From assembly GCA_018475625.1 (NCBI GenBank), contig JAAKEZ010000007.1:62001-126000 (forward strand): a stretch of DNA of 64,000 nt, read 5' to 3'. Shown here piece by piece: positions 1-8,042 of the stretch. Below the pieces are notes generated by a model. That model saw only the letters and a list, made by a program, of their open reading frames with translations, searched no databases and was not told the origin of the DNA. Both the position numbers and the translations under genes were made by a program. How positions within the stretch are numbered: the stretch's first letter is position 1; the number at the start of each line of letters is the position of its first letter. The DNA is from Candidatus Bathyarchaeota archaeon A05DMB-2. GTDB taxonomy: Archaea > Thermoproteota > Bathyarchaeia > Bathyarchaeales > Bathycorpusculaceae.

Positions 1-22
1 GTGGTAGGTTATTTAGGAGGCA

Positions 23-66
23 GTAACGTTCTGCCGCGAACGGAACCGCATAAGCAGCAACGTTAC
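23..66. promoter_or_regulatory. Inverted repeat (hairpin) upstream of alba
   Basis: The arms GTAACGTTCTGC (23-34) and GCAGCAACGTTAC (54-66) are complementary over 12 pairs with a single bulged base, around a 19-base loop. It ends 34 bases before the alba ATG. It could be the terminator of a gene left of the window, or a 5' UTR structure or operator of alba. The sequence does not decide between these. Confidence 0.5.
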
Positions 67-100
67 ACAAAAGAAAACAATAAAAATAGGAGTGAAGAAA

Positions 101-394
101 ATGACTGAGAATGCAGATGTGATCTTCGTCGGAAACAAACCACCAATGAGCTACGTTCTAGCGATAATCACGAGTCTCTCCTCGGGAAACCTGAATGAGA
201 TTACGCTGAAAGCACGCGGCCAAGCGATAACCACAGCAGTTGACGTGGCTGAAATAGCCCGAAACCGTTTCGTGAAAGACCTGACAGTAAGCAAGATAAC
301 TATCGGAACAGCCGAGATGCCGCCGAGAGAAGGAGAGAACAAGAGCAGAATGGTTTCGACGATGGAAATAACGCTGTCCAAAAAACCAAGCTAA
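101..394 (+). CDS. alba: DNA/RNA-binding protein Alba
   Basis: Alba is a small, abundant archaeal chromatin protein that dimerises and binds double-stranded DNA and RNA. The 97-residue product has the family layout. It opens with the FVGNKPPMSYV stretch, where the family has its nucleic-acid-contacting Lys (commonly KK/GK). An ITLKARGQAITTAVDVAEI helix region follows, and the protein ends in a basic-acidic beta hairpin and the TMEITLSKK strand. An in-frame GTG at 92 exists, but the GGAG at 89-92 sits correctly for the ATG at 101, so I use that start. The gene stands alone. A stem-loop lies just upstream and an A-rich tract follows the stop. The family call is firm. Acetylation or modification of the Lys cannot be judged from sequence. 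Confidence 0.95.
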   Translation: MTENADVIFVGNKPPMSYVLAIITSLSSGNLNEITLKARGQAITTAVDVAEIARNRFVKDLTVSKITIGTAEMPPREGENKSRMVSTMEITLSKKPS

Positions 395-855
395 AAAAAG
401 CTACAGAGCAAAGCAAGCAACGACGACACAAACTTCAATCCTTCTTCCATTTTTTAAACCCCGACACAACATCACCGTTTTTCTCAAGACACCTGCCAAA
501 CATTACACATCTCTACGGAAATCTAAAACGCTTTAATTCAACTTTAGTTACTCCATGCTTCACTCTTAATTATTGAAAAATCTCCATTTTTCCATAATTC
601 TGCAACTCACAGCACATGCATCCTTTAATTAAGGGAGAGAGCGTGTGCCCCACGCAGATAGTGCAGGAAGCCTCTTTGGAGCCTAATAGAAATACTATGC
701 AGAAACGATAGAGGGGTCTATCCGTATTGGCGCTTCCCACAACCAATGGCATGCTGAACAGTGACGGTTTGCTTCTTATGAGATACTATCTTCGTTCGCT
801 TGTTTGTATGCGACGATGTTATATACTGTGCTGGCTTAATGTATCTGTAGGGTGA
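395..855. other. Intergenic stretch with dispersed repeat copy 1
   Basis: There is no convincing gene in this 461-base stretch. It holds an AT palindrome near 621-640 and a minus-strand copy of the dispersed repeat (671-760). A minus-strand reading frame at 570-752 merely follows the repeat. The end of the stretch, with GGTGAT at 851-856, serves the flavodoxin gene. Confidence 0.6.
671..760 (-). repeat. Dispersed intergenic repeat, copy 1
   Basis: Read on the minus strand, this segment matches 54891-54983 and 62011-62101. The best-conserved blocks are AATACGGA, then CCCTCTATCG, TTTCTGCATAG and CTATTAGGCTCC, in the same order and spacing. All three copies lie outside genes. Conservation includes positions that would be silent in any reading frame, which argues for a nucleotide element rather than a conserved protein. 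A nearby TTTAATTAAGGG palindrome may belong to the element. Confidence 0.75.
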
Positions 856-861
856 TTGGGT

Positions 862-1809
862 GTGGTGAAGGCTTTAGTTGTTTATTACAGCATGTATGGC
901 AACACTGAGAAAGTTGCGAAGGCTTTAGCCGCGGGATTAGAAAGTGGCGGTGTCGAAGCTGACGTGGTTAAGGTTGAAGCAGTCCGGCTTGATGAGTTAG
1001 CGGGAGTTGATTTGCTATGTGTTGGAAGCCCTGTGCACGCTTGGAACGCGTCAAAGCCTGTGAAGGAATTTTTGGAGCGATTGAAAAGCGCAGAGGGCTT
1101 GGCTGGCAAGAAGGCGTTTGCGTTTGACACCAAGATGCGGAGCAAGCTGGCTGGGAGCGCTGGAGACAAAATTGAAAGGAGACTTAAGGATATGGGCTTG
1201 ACCATCGCAAAACACAGCGAATCAGCCATTGTATTGGGCAGGGACGGACCACTCGAAGAAGGCGCAGAGGAAACGTTCAAGCAAATAGGCACGGAACTCG
1301 CCAAAAATGTTGTAGCTACAAGGCAGGTTCGAAGGATAAAGGGCATAGTTGTTTATGACACATCTTACGGAAACACCAAGAAAATCGGGGAAACCATCGC
1401 AGAGACACTGAAACAGTCTGGATTAGATGTTGACGTTTTCTATGTGAAAGACGTGAAGAAGTTAAGCGGAAAGGACTACGATTTTCTGGTTCTCGGTTCT
1501 CCGACCAAATTTGGCACGATGAGCTTTGCAGTCAGAGGTTTCTTAGGCGAGGTGAAGAGCGAGGAATGGATGAACAAGCCTTTCGCGGCTTTCGACACTG
1601 AAAATCCCGAGAATGTTGAGCGCGCACAAGCTGAGAATAAAGAATGGAGCGCAGCTGAAAAGATTGCTCACAAACTTAGAGAAAAGAAGATGAATCAACC
1701 GATGCCAGTTCTGAAAGCGCTCGTGATTGGACAAAAAGGACCGATTGTGGATGGCGAAATCGAGCGGACAAAAGACTATGCAAGGCAATTCGCAACTAAA
1801 TTGAAGTAA
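862..1809 (+). CDS. Tandem (double) flavodoxin-domain protein
   Basis: Flavodoxin domains bind FMN and act as soluble electron carriers. This product of about 315 residues contains two in a row. Domain 1 has the phosphate loop YYSMYGNTEK near the N-terminus and a VGSPVHAWNASK loop. Domain 2, starting near residue 160, has YDTSYGNTKK and LGSPTKFGTMSF. Both phosphate loops keep the S/T-x-x-G-N-T pattern, so both could bind flavin. The start is uncertain: TTG at 856 or GTG at 862. The GGTGAT at 851-856 fits GTG 862 better. The gene is monocistronic. A two-flavodoxin fusion might pass electrons internally. The partner enzyme is unknown, though hydrogenases and AOR occur further along the window. 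Confidence 0.85.
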   Translation: MVKALVVYYSMYGNTEKVAKALAAGLESGGVEADVVKVEAVRLDELAGVDLLCVGSPVHAWNASKPVKEFLERLKSAEGLAGKKAFAFDTKMRSKLAGSAGDKIERRLKDMGLTIAKHSESAIVLGRDGPLEEGAEETFKQIGTELAKNVVATRQVRRIKGIVVYDTSYGNTKKIGETIAETLKQSGLDVDVFYVKDVKKLSGKDYDFLVLGSPTKFGTMSFAVRGFLGEVKSEEWMNKPFAAFDTENPENVERAQAENKEWSAAEKIAHKLREKKMNQPMPVLKALVIGQKGPIVDGEIERTKDYARQFATKLK

Positions 1810-2106
1810 AGTAACGATAGGACATGCGTGAGGCAGCAAACAGAATTCTCCCGCAAGAACGACCGCAAAGAATTTGTGACAATCACTGTAGACTGAAAAA
1901 TTTGCCTTTCCGTTCTCTGCTGTAGACAGCAGCCGCGCACATTTGCAATTCTCAAAAGAGGACAAGTCTTTGTGTTTGTGCACAGGGAACTCATACAGCC
2001 TTAAAAACCGCGTAGTGTGCAGGATACTTTAGCATGCTTATTGAAAAAGAGCCCACTAGTTTTAAATATTCGTGTTCCATGGAGCATAGTGCTCAAGGTG
2101 CAGCAG

Positions 2107-2547
2107 ATGCCCAAACAGGAAAAAGGAAAATCCCATTCAATCCGCCCAGTCAGCAGGCGACCGCCAAGCTGGTGCAAGTACCAGCCTGAAGAAGTGGAAG
2201 CCTTCGTTATTAAACTCGCCAAAGAAGGGCACTCGCTCAGCAGCATCGGCACCATACTCAGGGACCAGTACGCCATTCCGCTGGTTAAGCCAATAACGGG
2301 CAAGAGCATAAGCGACATACTAGAAGATGCAGGACTAACGCCTTCGATGCCTGAGGACCTAGCTAACTTGATTAAGAAGGCGCAAACGCTTGCAGTGCAC
2401 ATAGACAAGCACAAGAAGGACCTGCACAACAAACGCTCCATGCAAGTAATCGAAGCACAAATACACAAACTCTCACGATACTATAAACGCAAAGGCATCT
2501 TGCCCAAGAATTGGAAGTACGAAGCAAAAGTAGCCTCCATAACATAG
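2107..2547 (+). CDS. rps15: 30S ribosomal protein uS15 (archaeal S15/S13e type)
   Basis: This is a small-subunit protein that binds 16S rRNA helices. The 146-residue product has the archaeal and eukaryotic N-terminal extension (SRRPPSW, then LAKEGHSLSSIGTILRDQYAIP). The bacterial-like core follows, with HIDKHKKDLHNKRSMQ and HKLSRYYKRKGILP. A longer reading frame begins at 2017, but AAGGTG at 2095-2100 lies seven bases before the ATG at 2107, and the protein matches the family from there. It lies just upstream of the recJ-like and pcc1 genes in the same direction, with about 100 bases between. Confidence 0.95.
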   Translation: MPKQEKGKSHSIRPVSRRPPSWCKYQPEEVEAFVIKLAKEGHSLSSIGTILRDQYAIPLVKPITGKSISDILEDAGLTPSMPEDLANLIKKAQTLAVHIDKHKKDLHNKRSMQVIEAQIHKLSRYYKRKGILPKNWKYEAKVASIT

Positions 2548-2644
2548 CTTTAAAACCCAGTTTTCAGGTGCTTTTTTCGCAGACAGTAGGCGGGCACCAG
2601 CTTTAAATTAAGGAAACCAGCTTTTAGGAAAGAGTGAGAAACAC

Positions 2645-4105
2645 ATGACAGTGCAGATGCCAACCGAAACCTTCTTAGCGTCAGCCGCAAAAGCCGCCAA
2701 AGTAATCTCTGAAACCGTGGAAAAAGACGGATTCATACACGTTTTCTCACACCTGGACGCAGACGGCATCGCCGCCGCAGGCGTAATCGGCAAAGCACTG
2801 TATCGGCTAGACGCGAGATTCCGCATCAGGATAACACAGTGGGTTGACGAGAAAATCATAGGCGACATAATCGCGGATAAGCCGCAGCTTGTGATTTTGA
2901 CGGATTTCGGCAGCGGGTACCTTGAACTGCTGGACGAAAAAGTCCCAGACTTCCGACTCCTCATACTGGACCATCACCAAATCTTGGGAAAAACGGATAA
3001 CGAGAATTTTATGCAGGTTAACCCGCATGTGCACGGCATAGACGGGGCAACTGAAGTTAGCGGTTCCGGAGTAGCCTACTTCGTGGCTAAAGCCGTCAAT
3101 CCAGCCAACGCCGATTTGTCGCCCATAGCGCTCGTCGGCGCACTCGGAGACATGCAGGACAAGTGCGAACAGAGAAAACTCTGCGGCTTAAACGAGCTCA
3201 TAATTAAAGACGCCGTCGTCGCAGGCTTGGTTAAGGTGGAGAAGGATTTGACGTTCTTCGGCAGAGAAACGCGCCCCATCCACAGGGCGTTGGCAGCCAC
3301 GACCACACCGTTCATTCCTGGGTTAAGCGGCGAAGAAGACGCCTGCGTCGCCTTCCTCAACAACCTCGGCATCGAACTGAAGGACGGCGAGCGTTGGCGT
3401 GCGCTCCGAGATCTTACCGAAGATGAAAAGAAACGCTTGTCCTCGGCGTTGGCGGAACACCTATTGTCGAAGGGACTGCATCTCGAAGTGGCGAACCTCA
3501 TAGGCGACATATACGTTCTAAACCGCGAGGAACCGTGGACGCCGCTGCGAGACGCCAGAGAATTCGCCGTGCTGCTGAACAGCACCGGACGACTGGACAG
3601 ACCAAGTTTGGGAATAGCGGTTTGCATGGGAGACAGAGGCACAGCGCTCGAAGAGGCAAACAAAGTTCTGGATGATTATAGGAAAAACATCAACACGTAT
3701 TTGGGCTGGGTGATGGAGAAGCCTGAACGCCTAAAGGAGTTAGAGAACATATATGTGATTTACGGTGAGAATTTCATTAACGAGAAAATTATCGGTACCA
3801 TTTCCTCAATCCTCATCAACAACGTCGAACATCCTGAAAAGCCACTCATAGCCTTTGCACAAGTGGAAAAAGAAGGCGCTGCCAAGTTCTCCGCCAGGAC
3901 CACCGAAACCGCCCTGCGCAAAGGCGTCAACCTCGGCGACGTCATGCAGACAGCTGAAAAATTCGGCGGCAAAGGCGGCGGACACAACGTGGCAGCAGGT
4001 GCCCAGGTGCCCCTTGACAAGGTTGAAGACTTCATCAAAGCCGTGGACGAGTTGGTGGGCAAACAACTGCGGGGTGAGCAAGTTGGAAGCCGCGATAACG
4101 CTTGA
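2645..4105 (+). CDS. RecJ-like DHH-family single-strand exonuclease / phosphoesterase
   Basis: The family comprises manganese-dependent 5'-3' exonucleases and phosphoesterases. Archaeal members include the GINS-associated nuclease at the replication fork. All DHH motifs are visible in 486 residues: SHLDADG (about 35-41), ILTDFGSG (about 84-91), LILDHHQ (about 106-112) and GALGD near 164. The C-terminal DHHA1 substrate domain has GGKGGGHN near residue 450. The catalytic set appears complete. The gene follows uS15 and its 3' end overlaps the start of pcc1 by about 32 bases, so the two are translationally linked. Which DHH subgroup it belongs to (RecJ1, RecJ2 or nanoRNase-like) cannot be decided by eye. 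Confidence 0.9.
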   Translation: MTVQMPTETFLASAAKAAKVISETVEKDGFIHVFSHLDADGIAAAGVIGKALYRLDARFRIRITQWVDEKIIGDIIADKPQLVILTDFGSGYLELLDEKVPDFRLLILDHHQILGKTDNENFMQVNPHVHGIDGATEVSGSGVAYFVAKAVNPANADLSPIALVGALGDMQDKCEQRKLCGLNELIIKDAVVAGLVKVEKDLTFFGRETRPIHRALAATTTPFIPGLSGEEDACVAFLNNLGIELKDGERWRALRDLTEDEKKRLSSALAEHLLSKGLHLEVANLIGDIYVLNREEPWTPLRDAREFAVLLNSTGRLDRPSLGIAVCMGDRGTALEEANKVLDDYRKNINTYLGWVMEKPERLKELENIYVIYGENFINEKIIGTISSILINNVEHPEKPLIAFAQVEKEGAAKFSARTTETALRKGVNLGDVMQTAEKFGGKGGGHNVAAGAQVPLDKVEDFIKAVDELVGKQLRGEQVGSRDNA

Positions 4106-4331
4106 GTACGACGACGTGAAGACAGCCGAGGCTGTGGCACGCGCGGTTTCCCCAGACAACTTCAAAACCCCCACTGGACTATCCATAAAAACGGTTTGCG
4201 TCGGGAAACAGGTCCTCACCAGCTTGGAGGCTGAGGTGAAACTCGCCACCTTCATCGCCACAATTGACGATTTGCTTTTCAGCGCCTCCACAGCGGAAAA
4301 GGCACTCCGCATCATTAAAGGCGCGCGTTGA
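4074..4331 (+). CDS. pcc1: KEOPS complex subunit Pcc1
   Basis: Pcc1 is the small dimerising subunit of KEOPS, which makes the t6A modification on tRNAs decoding ANN codons. The product of about 85 residues matches the Pcc1 fold. An N-terminal strand region has AITLEYDDVKTAEAVARAV, followed by FKTPTGLSIKT. The C-terminal helix reads FIATIDDLLFSASTAEKAL. The frame is open further upstream (from 3855), but that part is a shadow of recJ. GTG at 4074 or TTG at 4083 is the likely start, with GGGGTGA at 4071-4077 as ribosome site. It overlaps the recJ-like gene, a typical archaeal coupling. Confidence 0.88.
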   Translation: MSKLEAAITLEYDDVKTAEAVARAVSPDNFKTPTGLSIKTVCVGKQVLTSLEAEVKLATFIATIDDLLFSASTAEKALRIIKGAR

Positions 4332-4368
4332 AGTCTTATCTACAACCACATACATTGCTTAGGCAGAA

Positions 4369-5724
4369 GTGGAAAAGTTGTTGAAGACCGCTTGGACTGT
4401 CGCCATCGAAACCCTAAGCTGGATGGAAATGCAGAAACTCAGCGAGCACATGGCTCTGAACCGAACCGTCAAGCAGCTTGGCATAAAGGACGCTGACGCT
4501 GTCCGATACGCATATGGCTTAGTGGTCGAAACCACTAGGCGCAGGAATCTGATAGACAGGTTTGTCAACAGCGTGCTCAAGCCGAAGACAATAAGCGAAT
4601 TAACCATAGGCGTCCAAGCATTCCTAAGGCTTTACGTTTACCAGACCCGAGTGACGAAGAACTGGGCGAAAACGGATTTGAGGGAAGCGGAGCGGATCGC
4701 CAGCTTGGGACGCGCGATTTTAGGATGGAAGACGCTGCGGGAGGTCGAACCCGTTTTGGGTTTTCTGCTCACACGCCAAGTTAAGCCGCTGCTGAAGGCG
4801 ACAAGCGATGAAGCACGGACAGGGCTGCAGACCTTTCATCCCACGTGGTTTGTCAAGTACTGCTTCAGGCTCTTCGGTCGCGATGGAGCCATAGCCTTCC
4901 TCGAAGGAAGCGTGAATCCGCCGCCGACGTGCGTTCGGCTGAACACGCTTAAGGCGTCAGAAGAAGAGATTCTGGAGAAGCTCGCGTCGGAAAGCGTCAA
5001 ACTGGAGAAGGCTGAGCCGCTGAAACATGTCTACAAAGTGGTGGGCGCCAAGAAGCCGCTGGCGGGCACCATGAGCTTCATGGAAGGCTTACTCTACATC
5101 CAGGATAAGGCGAGTTGTTTTGCCACTGAAGCCGCCGCACCTAAGCCCGGCGCAACAGTTTTAGATGTATGTGGGGCTCCGGGCGCCAAAACCACGTACA
5201 TCGCACAGCTCATGCAGAACCGTGGCGCAGTTTACTCTGTGGATTATTCGGTTCGGCGGATGCAGGTTTGGAAGCAAGAGGTGACGCGAATGGGCGTGGA
5301 AATCGCTGAACCGGTTTTAGCGGATGCACGAGCTGCTTTGCCCGTCGCGTTAGAGGCGGATGTGGTGGTTTTGGACCCGCCGTGCACTGGTACAGGCTCG
5401 TTCGGCAGGTTTCCTTCAGCCAAGTGGCGGCTCACGCCCCGATCGATTGAGAGAATGTCTCAGATTCAGTGGCTAATGATTAACCACTGTGCGGAAACGG
5501 TGAAAGCGGGCGGAGCTTTGACCTATTCGACGTGCAGCGTGACCGTGGAGGAGAACGAACTGGTTATCGAGCGGTTCCTGAAGTGGCATCCAGAATTCGC
5601 GCTGGCGAAGATAAGCCCGGAGCTAGGCGTGCCTGGTCTAAGGGGACTGGACAGGTGCAGGAGGCTGTACCCGCACCTTCACGACAGCAACGGCTTCTTC
5701 GTAGCCAAACTACAAAAACAATAA
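4369..5724 (+). CDS. NSUN/RsmB-family RNA cytosine-C5 methyltransferase
   Basis: The enzyme transfers a methyl group from SAM to carbon 5 of cytosine in rRNA or tRNA. It has 451 residues. A helical NusB-like N-terminal region (about 1-140) comes first, then the Rossmann methyltransferase domain. The SAM loop is LDVCGAPGAKTT (about 265-276). Both catalytic cysteines are present: C339 in DPPCTGTG and C389 in TYSTCSV. The NusB-like plus Sun arrangement resembles bacterial RsmB, but archaeal members may target tRNA, so the substrate is open. The GTG start follows pcc1 by 37 bases, suggesting one transcript with recJ-like and pcc1. Confidence 0.9.
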   Translation: MEKLLKTAWTVAIETLSWMEMQKLSEHMALNRTVKQLGIKDADAVRYAYGLVVETTRRRNLIDRFVNSVLKPKTISELTIGVQAFLRLYVYQTRVTKNWAKTDLREAERIASLGRAILGWKTLREVEPVLGFLLTRQVKPLLKATSDEARTGLQTFHPTWFVKYCFRLFGRDGAIAFLEGSVNPPPTCVRLNTLKASEEEILEKLASESVKLEKAEPLKHVYKVVGAKKPLAGTMSFMEGLLYIQDKASCFATEAAAPKPGATVLDVCGAPGAKTTYIAQLMQNRGAVYSVDYSVRRMQVWKQEVTRMGVEIAEPVLADARAALPVALEADVVVLDPPCTGTGSFGRFPSAKWRLTPRSIERMSQIQWLMINHCAETVKAGGALTYSTCSVTVEENELVIERFLKWHPEFALAKISPELGVPGLRGLDRCRRLYPHLHDSNGFFVAKLQKQ

Positions 5725-5803
5725 GCCTTTACCGCCTTGCCAGCACGTCTGCGCTTCTTGGCAAACCCGAGAAAGCATGCTAAGAGTGCTTCGATTCATT
5801 CAC

Positions 5804-5890
5804 CCCTTAAATAAGGGAGGGGAAGGGATAGTCGATCAGAGTGAGTAGAACGCCTTCAGCGCTATGCATGACTCCTTTAAATAAGAGGGA
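5804..5890. repeat. Two AT-rich palindromic motifs in the gap before the Sm gene
   Basis: CCCTTAAATAAGGGAGG (5804-5820) and CCTTTAAATAAGAGGGA (5874-5890) are near copies of each other, 53 bases apart. The first can form a short CCCTTA/TAAGGG stem. Related motifs occur at 621-640 and, inverted, at 54807-54822 and 54867-54882, close to the dispersed repeat. The surrounding gap (5725-6015) has no gene. Confidence 0.5.
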
Positions 5891-6015
5891 CTATAGAACA
5901 AAAACCGCACATCAGCTCAGCCTGTGGCAACCATCAGCACCAGATTGCAGCGCTAACAAAATCAAAGATAAATAGTGGGACTGCACATTCCTATGAAATA
6001 GGATGGAGATTTAAA

Positions 6016-6438
6016 GTGTCTGTACCTCAGAGAAAATTCCTCACCGAAGTCGCGGCGCTGGTAGAAAAAACCGTCAGCGTCTCAACCACCACGGGAAGAA
6101 CGTTCACCGGCACACTCATCGGCATTAACACCGATAATCTGAGCTTGTGCATAGCTGAAGCAAAAGACGAGACAGGAAAAGTCACGCACAGGCTATTCCT
6201 AAACGGAAACGTCGTGGCTCAAATCTCAAGCGCTGAGAAACCCTTCGACCTGCAAGCATTAGCAAGCCGCCTAGAAAAAGTGTTCCCAACTATGGTTAAA
6301 CTGTACGAAGACAAAGGGTTCATATGGGTCATGGACAAGGTAAAGCTGACCGAACGCGGCGTTGTGGAAGGTTCAGGTCCAGCCGCAGAACGCGTGCAAA
6401 GAGTCTACGAACAATTCATGAGCGAAACAAAAGGCTAG
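6016..6438 (+). CDS. Sm-like archaeal protein (SmAP3-type, Lsm domain plus C-terminal domain)
   Basis: Sm-like proteins form ring oligomers that bind U-rich RNA. The 140-residue product starts with an Sm1-type fold: VEKTVSVSTTTGRTFTGTLIGINTDNLSLCIAEA. An Sm2-like strand, HRLFLNGNVVAQISS, follows. A further domain of about 60 residues comes next, ending in ERVQRVYEQFM. Total length and this extra domain resemble the SmAP3 subgroup rather than the short SmAP1. It starts with GTG at 6016. Its TAG stop and the stop of the convergent PAC2 gene share the palindrome CTAG at 6435-6438. Confidence 0.8.
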   Translation: MSVPQRKFLTEVAALVEKTVSVSTTTGRTFTGTLIGINTDNLSLCIAEAKDETGKVTHRLFLNGNVVAQISSAEKPFDLQALASRLEKVFPTMVKLYEDKGFIWVMDKVKLTERGVVEGSGPAAERVQRVYEQFMSETKG

Positions 6439-7184
6439 ATAAACCAGCGCATTTGCTCCTCTTTCTTCTTTTCTTCAGCAATGTTCCTGATTAACCCAAA
6501 GGACTCAAGAACCTTCTTTGTCTGCTCTGCTGCAGCGTCCAGTTTAGAAACGTCAACCTTCAAATCCAAGTACTTACCGAGCGCAGCCAACGCGTATCGC
6601 GTGGCGTTCACGTCAGGAAACATGCCCAGTGTATCCACCAGCAGCGCGAACCCCTTCAGGTTCCTAAGTCTCGCCATGCCTATGAGAAGCCCTGCGACGC
6701 CGAAAATGTGTCCAGCCATAATCTTCGTCCCCAAATTCAACGCTTCCTTCATCGAATCCGCATCCGTGGCAGCACTGTAGATGGCGGGAACAGGCTGAAC
6801 CTCATCCTTCTTGAAGCCGCCGATAGAAATGACTGTGCGACAACCAAGTTCCTGCACGATGTCCAGCACCTTACCGCAAAGCTCGTACTGCCCAAAAGTT
6901 GTTAACGCTTGGCTGTTGCCGTACCAGATTATCAAATCGCGTTTGCCCTCTCCTCGCTTGTAATAGTACAGCTCATTAACGGGCGAATTGACTCCTCCGC
7001 CCTCCATTGTCGACGCAAAATCCTGAAACGAGGCTGACACGATTTCGGCGAAACGCTTTGCCTTCAATTCGTTTATCAAGTGCAAAGCCGCGATGTTGGC
7101 GACGAAACCTATTCCTGGCAAGCCTTCAATAAGGATTGGGTCGTTGAGCTCTGTTTTCTCATGGATTTCTATGGTGCAGACCAT
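6435..7184 (-). CDS. PAC2-family proteasome assembly chaperone-like protein
   Basis: PAC2-family proteins include archaeal homologues of eukaryotic proteasome-assembly chaperones and ATP-grasp-associated proteins. The 249-residue product shows the family landmarks ILIEGLPGIGFVANIAALHLI near the start, VISIGGF in the middle, and a GLLIGMARLRNLKGFALL segment. A charged helical tail ends in RWFI, a hydrophobic C-terminus of the kind used to dock into the proteasome ring (inference). A longer reading frame begins at 7223, but GGAGG lies nine bases before the ATG at 7184. It converges on the Sm gene with overlapping stop codons. Confidence 0.82.
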   Translation of the reverse strand: MVCTIEIHEKTELNDPILIEGLPGIGFVANIAALHLINELKAKRFAEIVSASFQDFASTMEGGGVNSPVNELYYYKRGEGKRDLIIWYGNSQALTTFGQYELCGKVLDIVQELGCRTVISIGGFKKDEVQPVPAIYSAATDADSMKEALNLGTKIMAGHIFGVAGLLIGMARLRNLKGFALLVDTLGMFPDVNATRYALAALGKYLDLKVDVSKLDAAAEQTKKVLESFGLIRNIAEEKKKEEQMRWFI

Positions 7185-7244
7185 GGTTCGGCGCCTCCGC
7201 AAGACCTGTAATAGATGAATCAAGCGATATAAGGATGCCTAATT

Positions 7245-7916
7245 TTACGCGTGACATTTATTCTCAATCAGCGCCACGCGAAGAAAAACCATACGCTCAT
7301 CCGCAATTTTCTCAATTGATTTTATCTTGTAGATTTTTGAGTAAAGGGAGCTTCCAACGCATATAGTGTGGTACTCGCCGTTCTCTCCCAATGGATCTAC
7401 TCCTTTCGTTTTCGACAAGAATTCCGCAGCCGTATCTTTACTTAACGTGAACCCCAGCCACTCTTCGCCTAAATGTTTAGTATCAACGCCTATTATGGTA
7501 GCTTTGAAAGTCGAAAGTGGGCTTGCAAGAAACATCTCACGAAACAACACCAGCGTGTCTTTTCCGAAAAGCGGCTCAAGCAGTTTCACGCCTCCTGCTC
7601 TACTGCATATGTCGCTGAGCCAGGCAATGTGTTGCGGAACGTTGATGTCTCCAGCCACAAGAACGTCCACGTTGAGTTTCCTAAGCGCCTTAACAAGCTC
7701 GACTCCGTCTGTGTCGAGTTTTACTATGGTGAAGCTTTTGTGCATGGATTCCACCAGCGTTTTTAGAGCTTCAATGTTAAACGCGTGAGGAGATGGGAGG
7801 GCTGGAATTTCGTAAATCAGGTGTTCAACCTCGACTCCTTGTTGCTGCACCGTTTGCATGGCGTAAAGCGATTCTTTGCCGCCTGAGAATAGGCATGCGG
7901 CTACAGTTTTTTTCAA
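7245..7916 (-). CDS. Dph6-like PP-loop ATPase (diphthine-ammonia ligase family), copy 1
   Basis: The family amidates diphthine on EF-2, using ATP and ammonia, to complete diphthamide. Relatives of unknown role also exist. The 223-residue product has the PP-loop LFSGGKESLYAM at its start and the conserved GENGEYHT motif near residue 180. An AGDINVPQHIAWLSDIC segment lies between them. I take the TTG at 7916, preceded by AGGTGA, over the longer frame from 7994. It is divergent from tgtA. A second, shorter-related gene lies at 38845-39510. EF-2 in this window keeps the acceptor histidine, so at least one copy may be the ligase. Confidence 0.82.
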   Translation of the reverse strand: MKKTVAACLFSGGKESLYAMQTVQQQGVEVEHLIYEIPALPSPHAFNIEALKTLVESMHKSFTIVKLDTDGVELVKALRKLNVDVLVAGDINVPQHIAWLSDICSRAGGVKLLEPLFGKDTLVLFREMFLASPLSTFKATIIGVDTKHLGEEWLGFTLSKDTAAEFLSKTKGVDPLGENGEYHTICVGSSLYSKIYKIKSIEKIADERMVFLRVALIENKCHA

Positions 7917-8042
7917 GCAGTCACCTGTGAACCGTTTTCTTGTTATGAGCACGCCATTATAATACTTTATAGCGGGGCATAAACTTGGCGGCAAAGGCTA
8001 ACGTTTTTTATAAGCGTAACTGCTGATTGTTTAAGGTTCGCA

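Noticed and set aside
570-752. Minus-strand frame containing LYRFCI...LLG
   Set aside because: It only follows the dispersed repeat. A similar peptide at 62046 shares the block, but a one-base indel between copies breaks the frame, so it is not a protein family.
3855-4073. Longer N-terminus of Pcc1
   Set aside because: This part is a frame-shadow of the recJ-like gene, low-complexity and unlike Pcc1. The family begins at about 4074.
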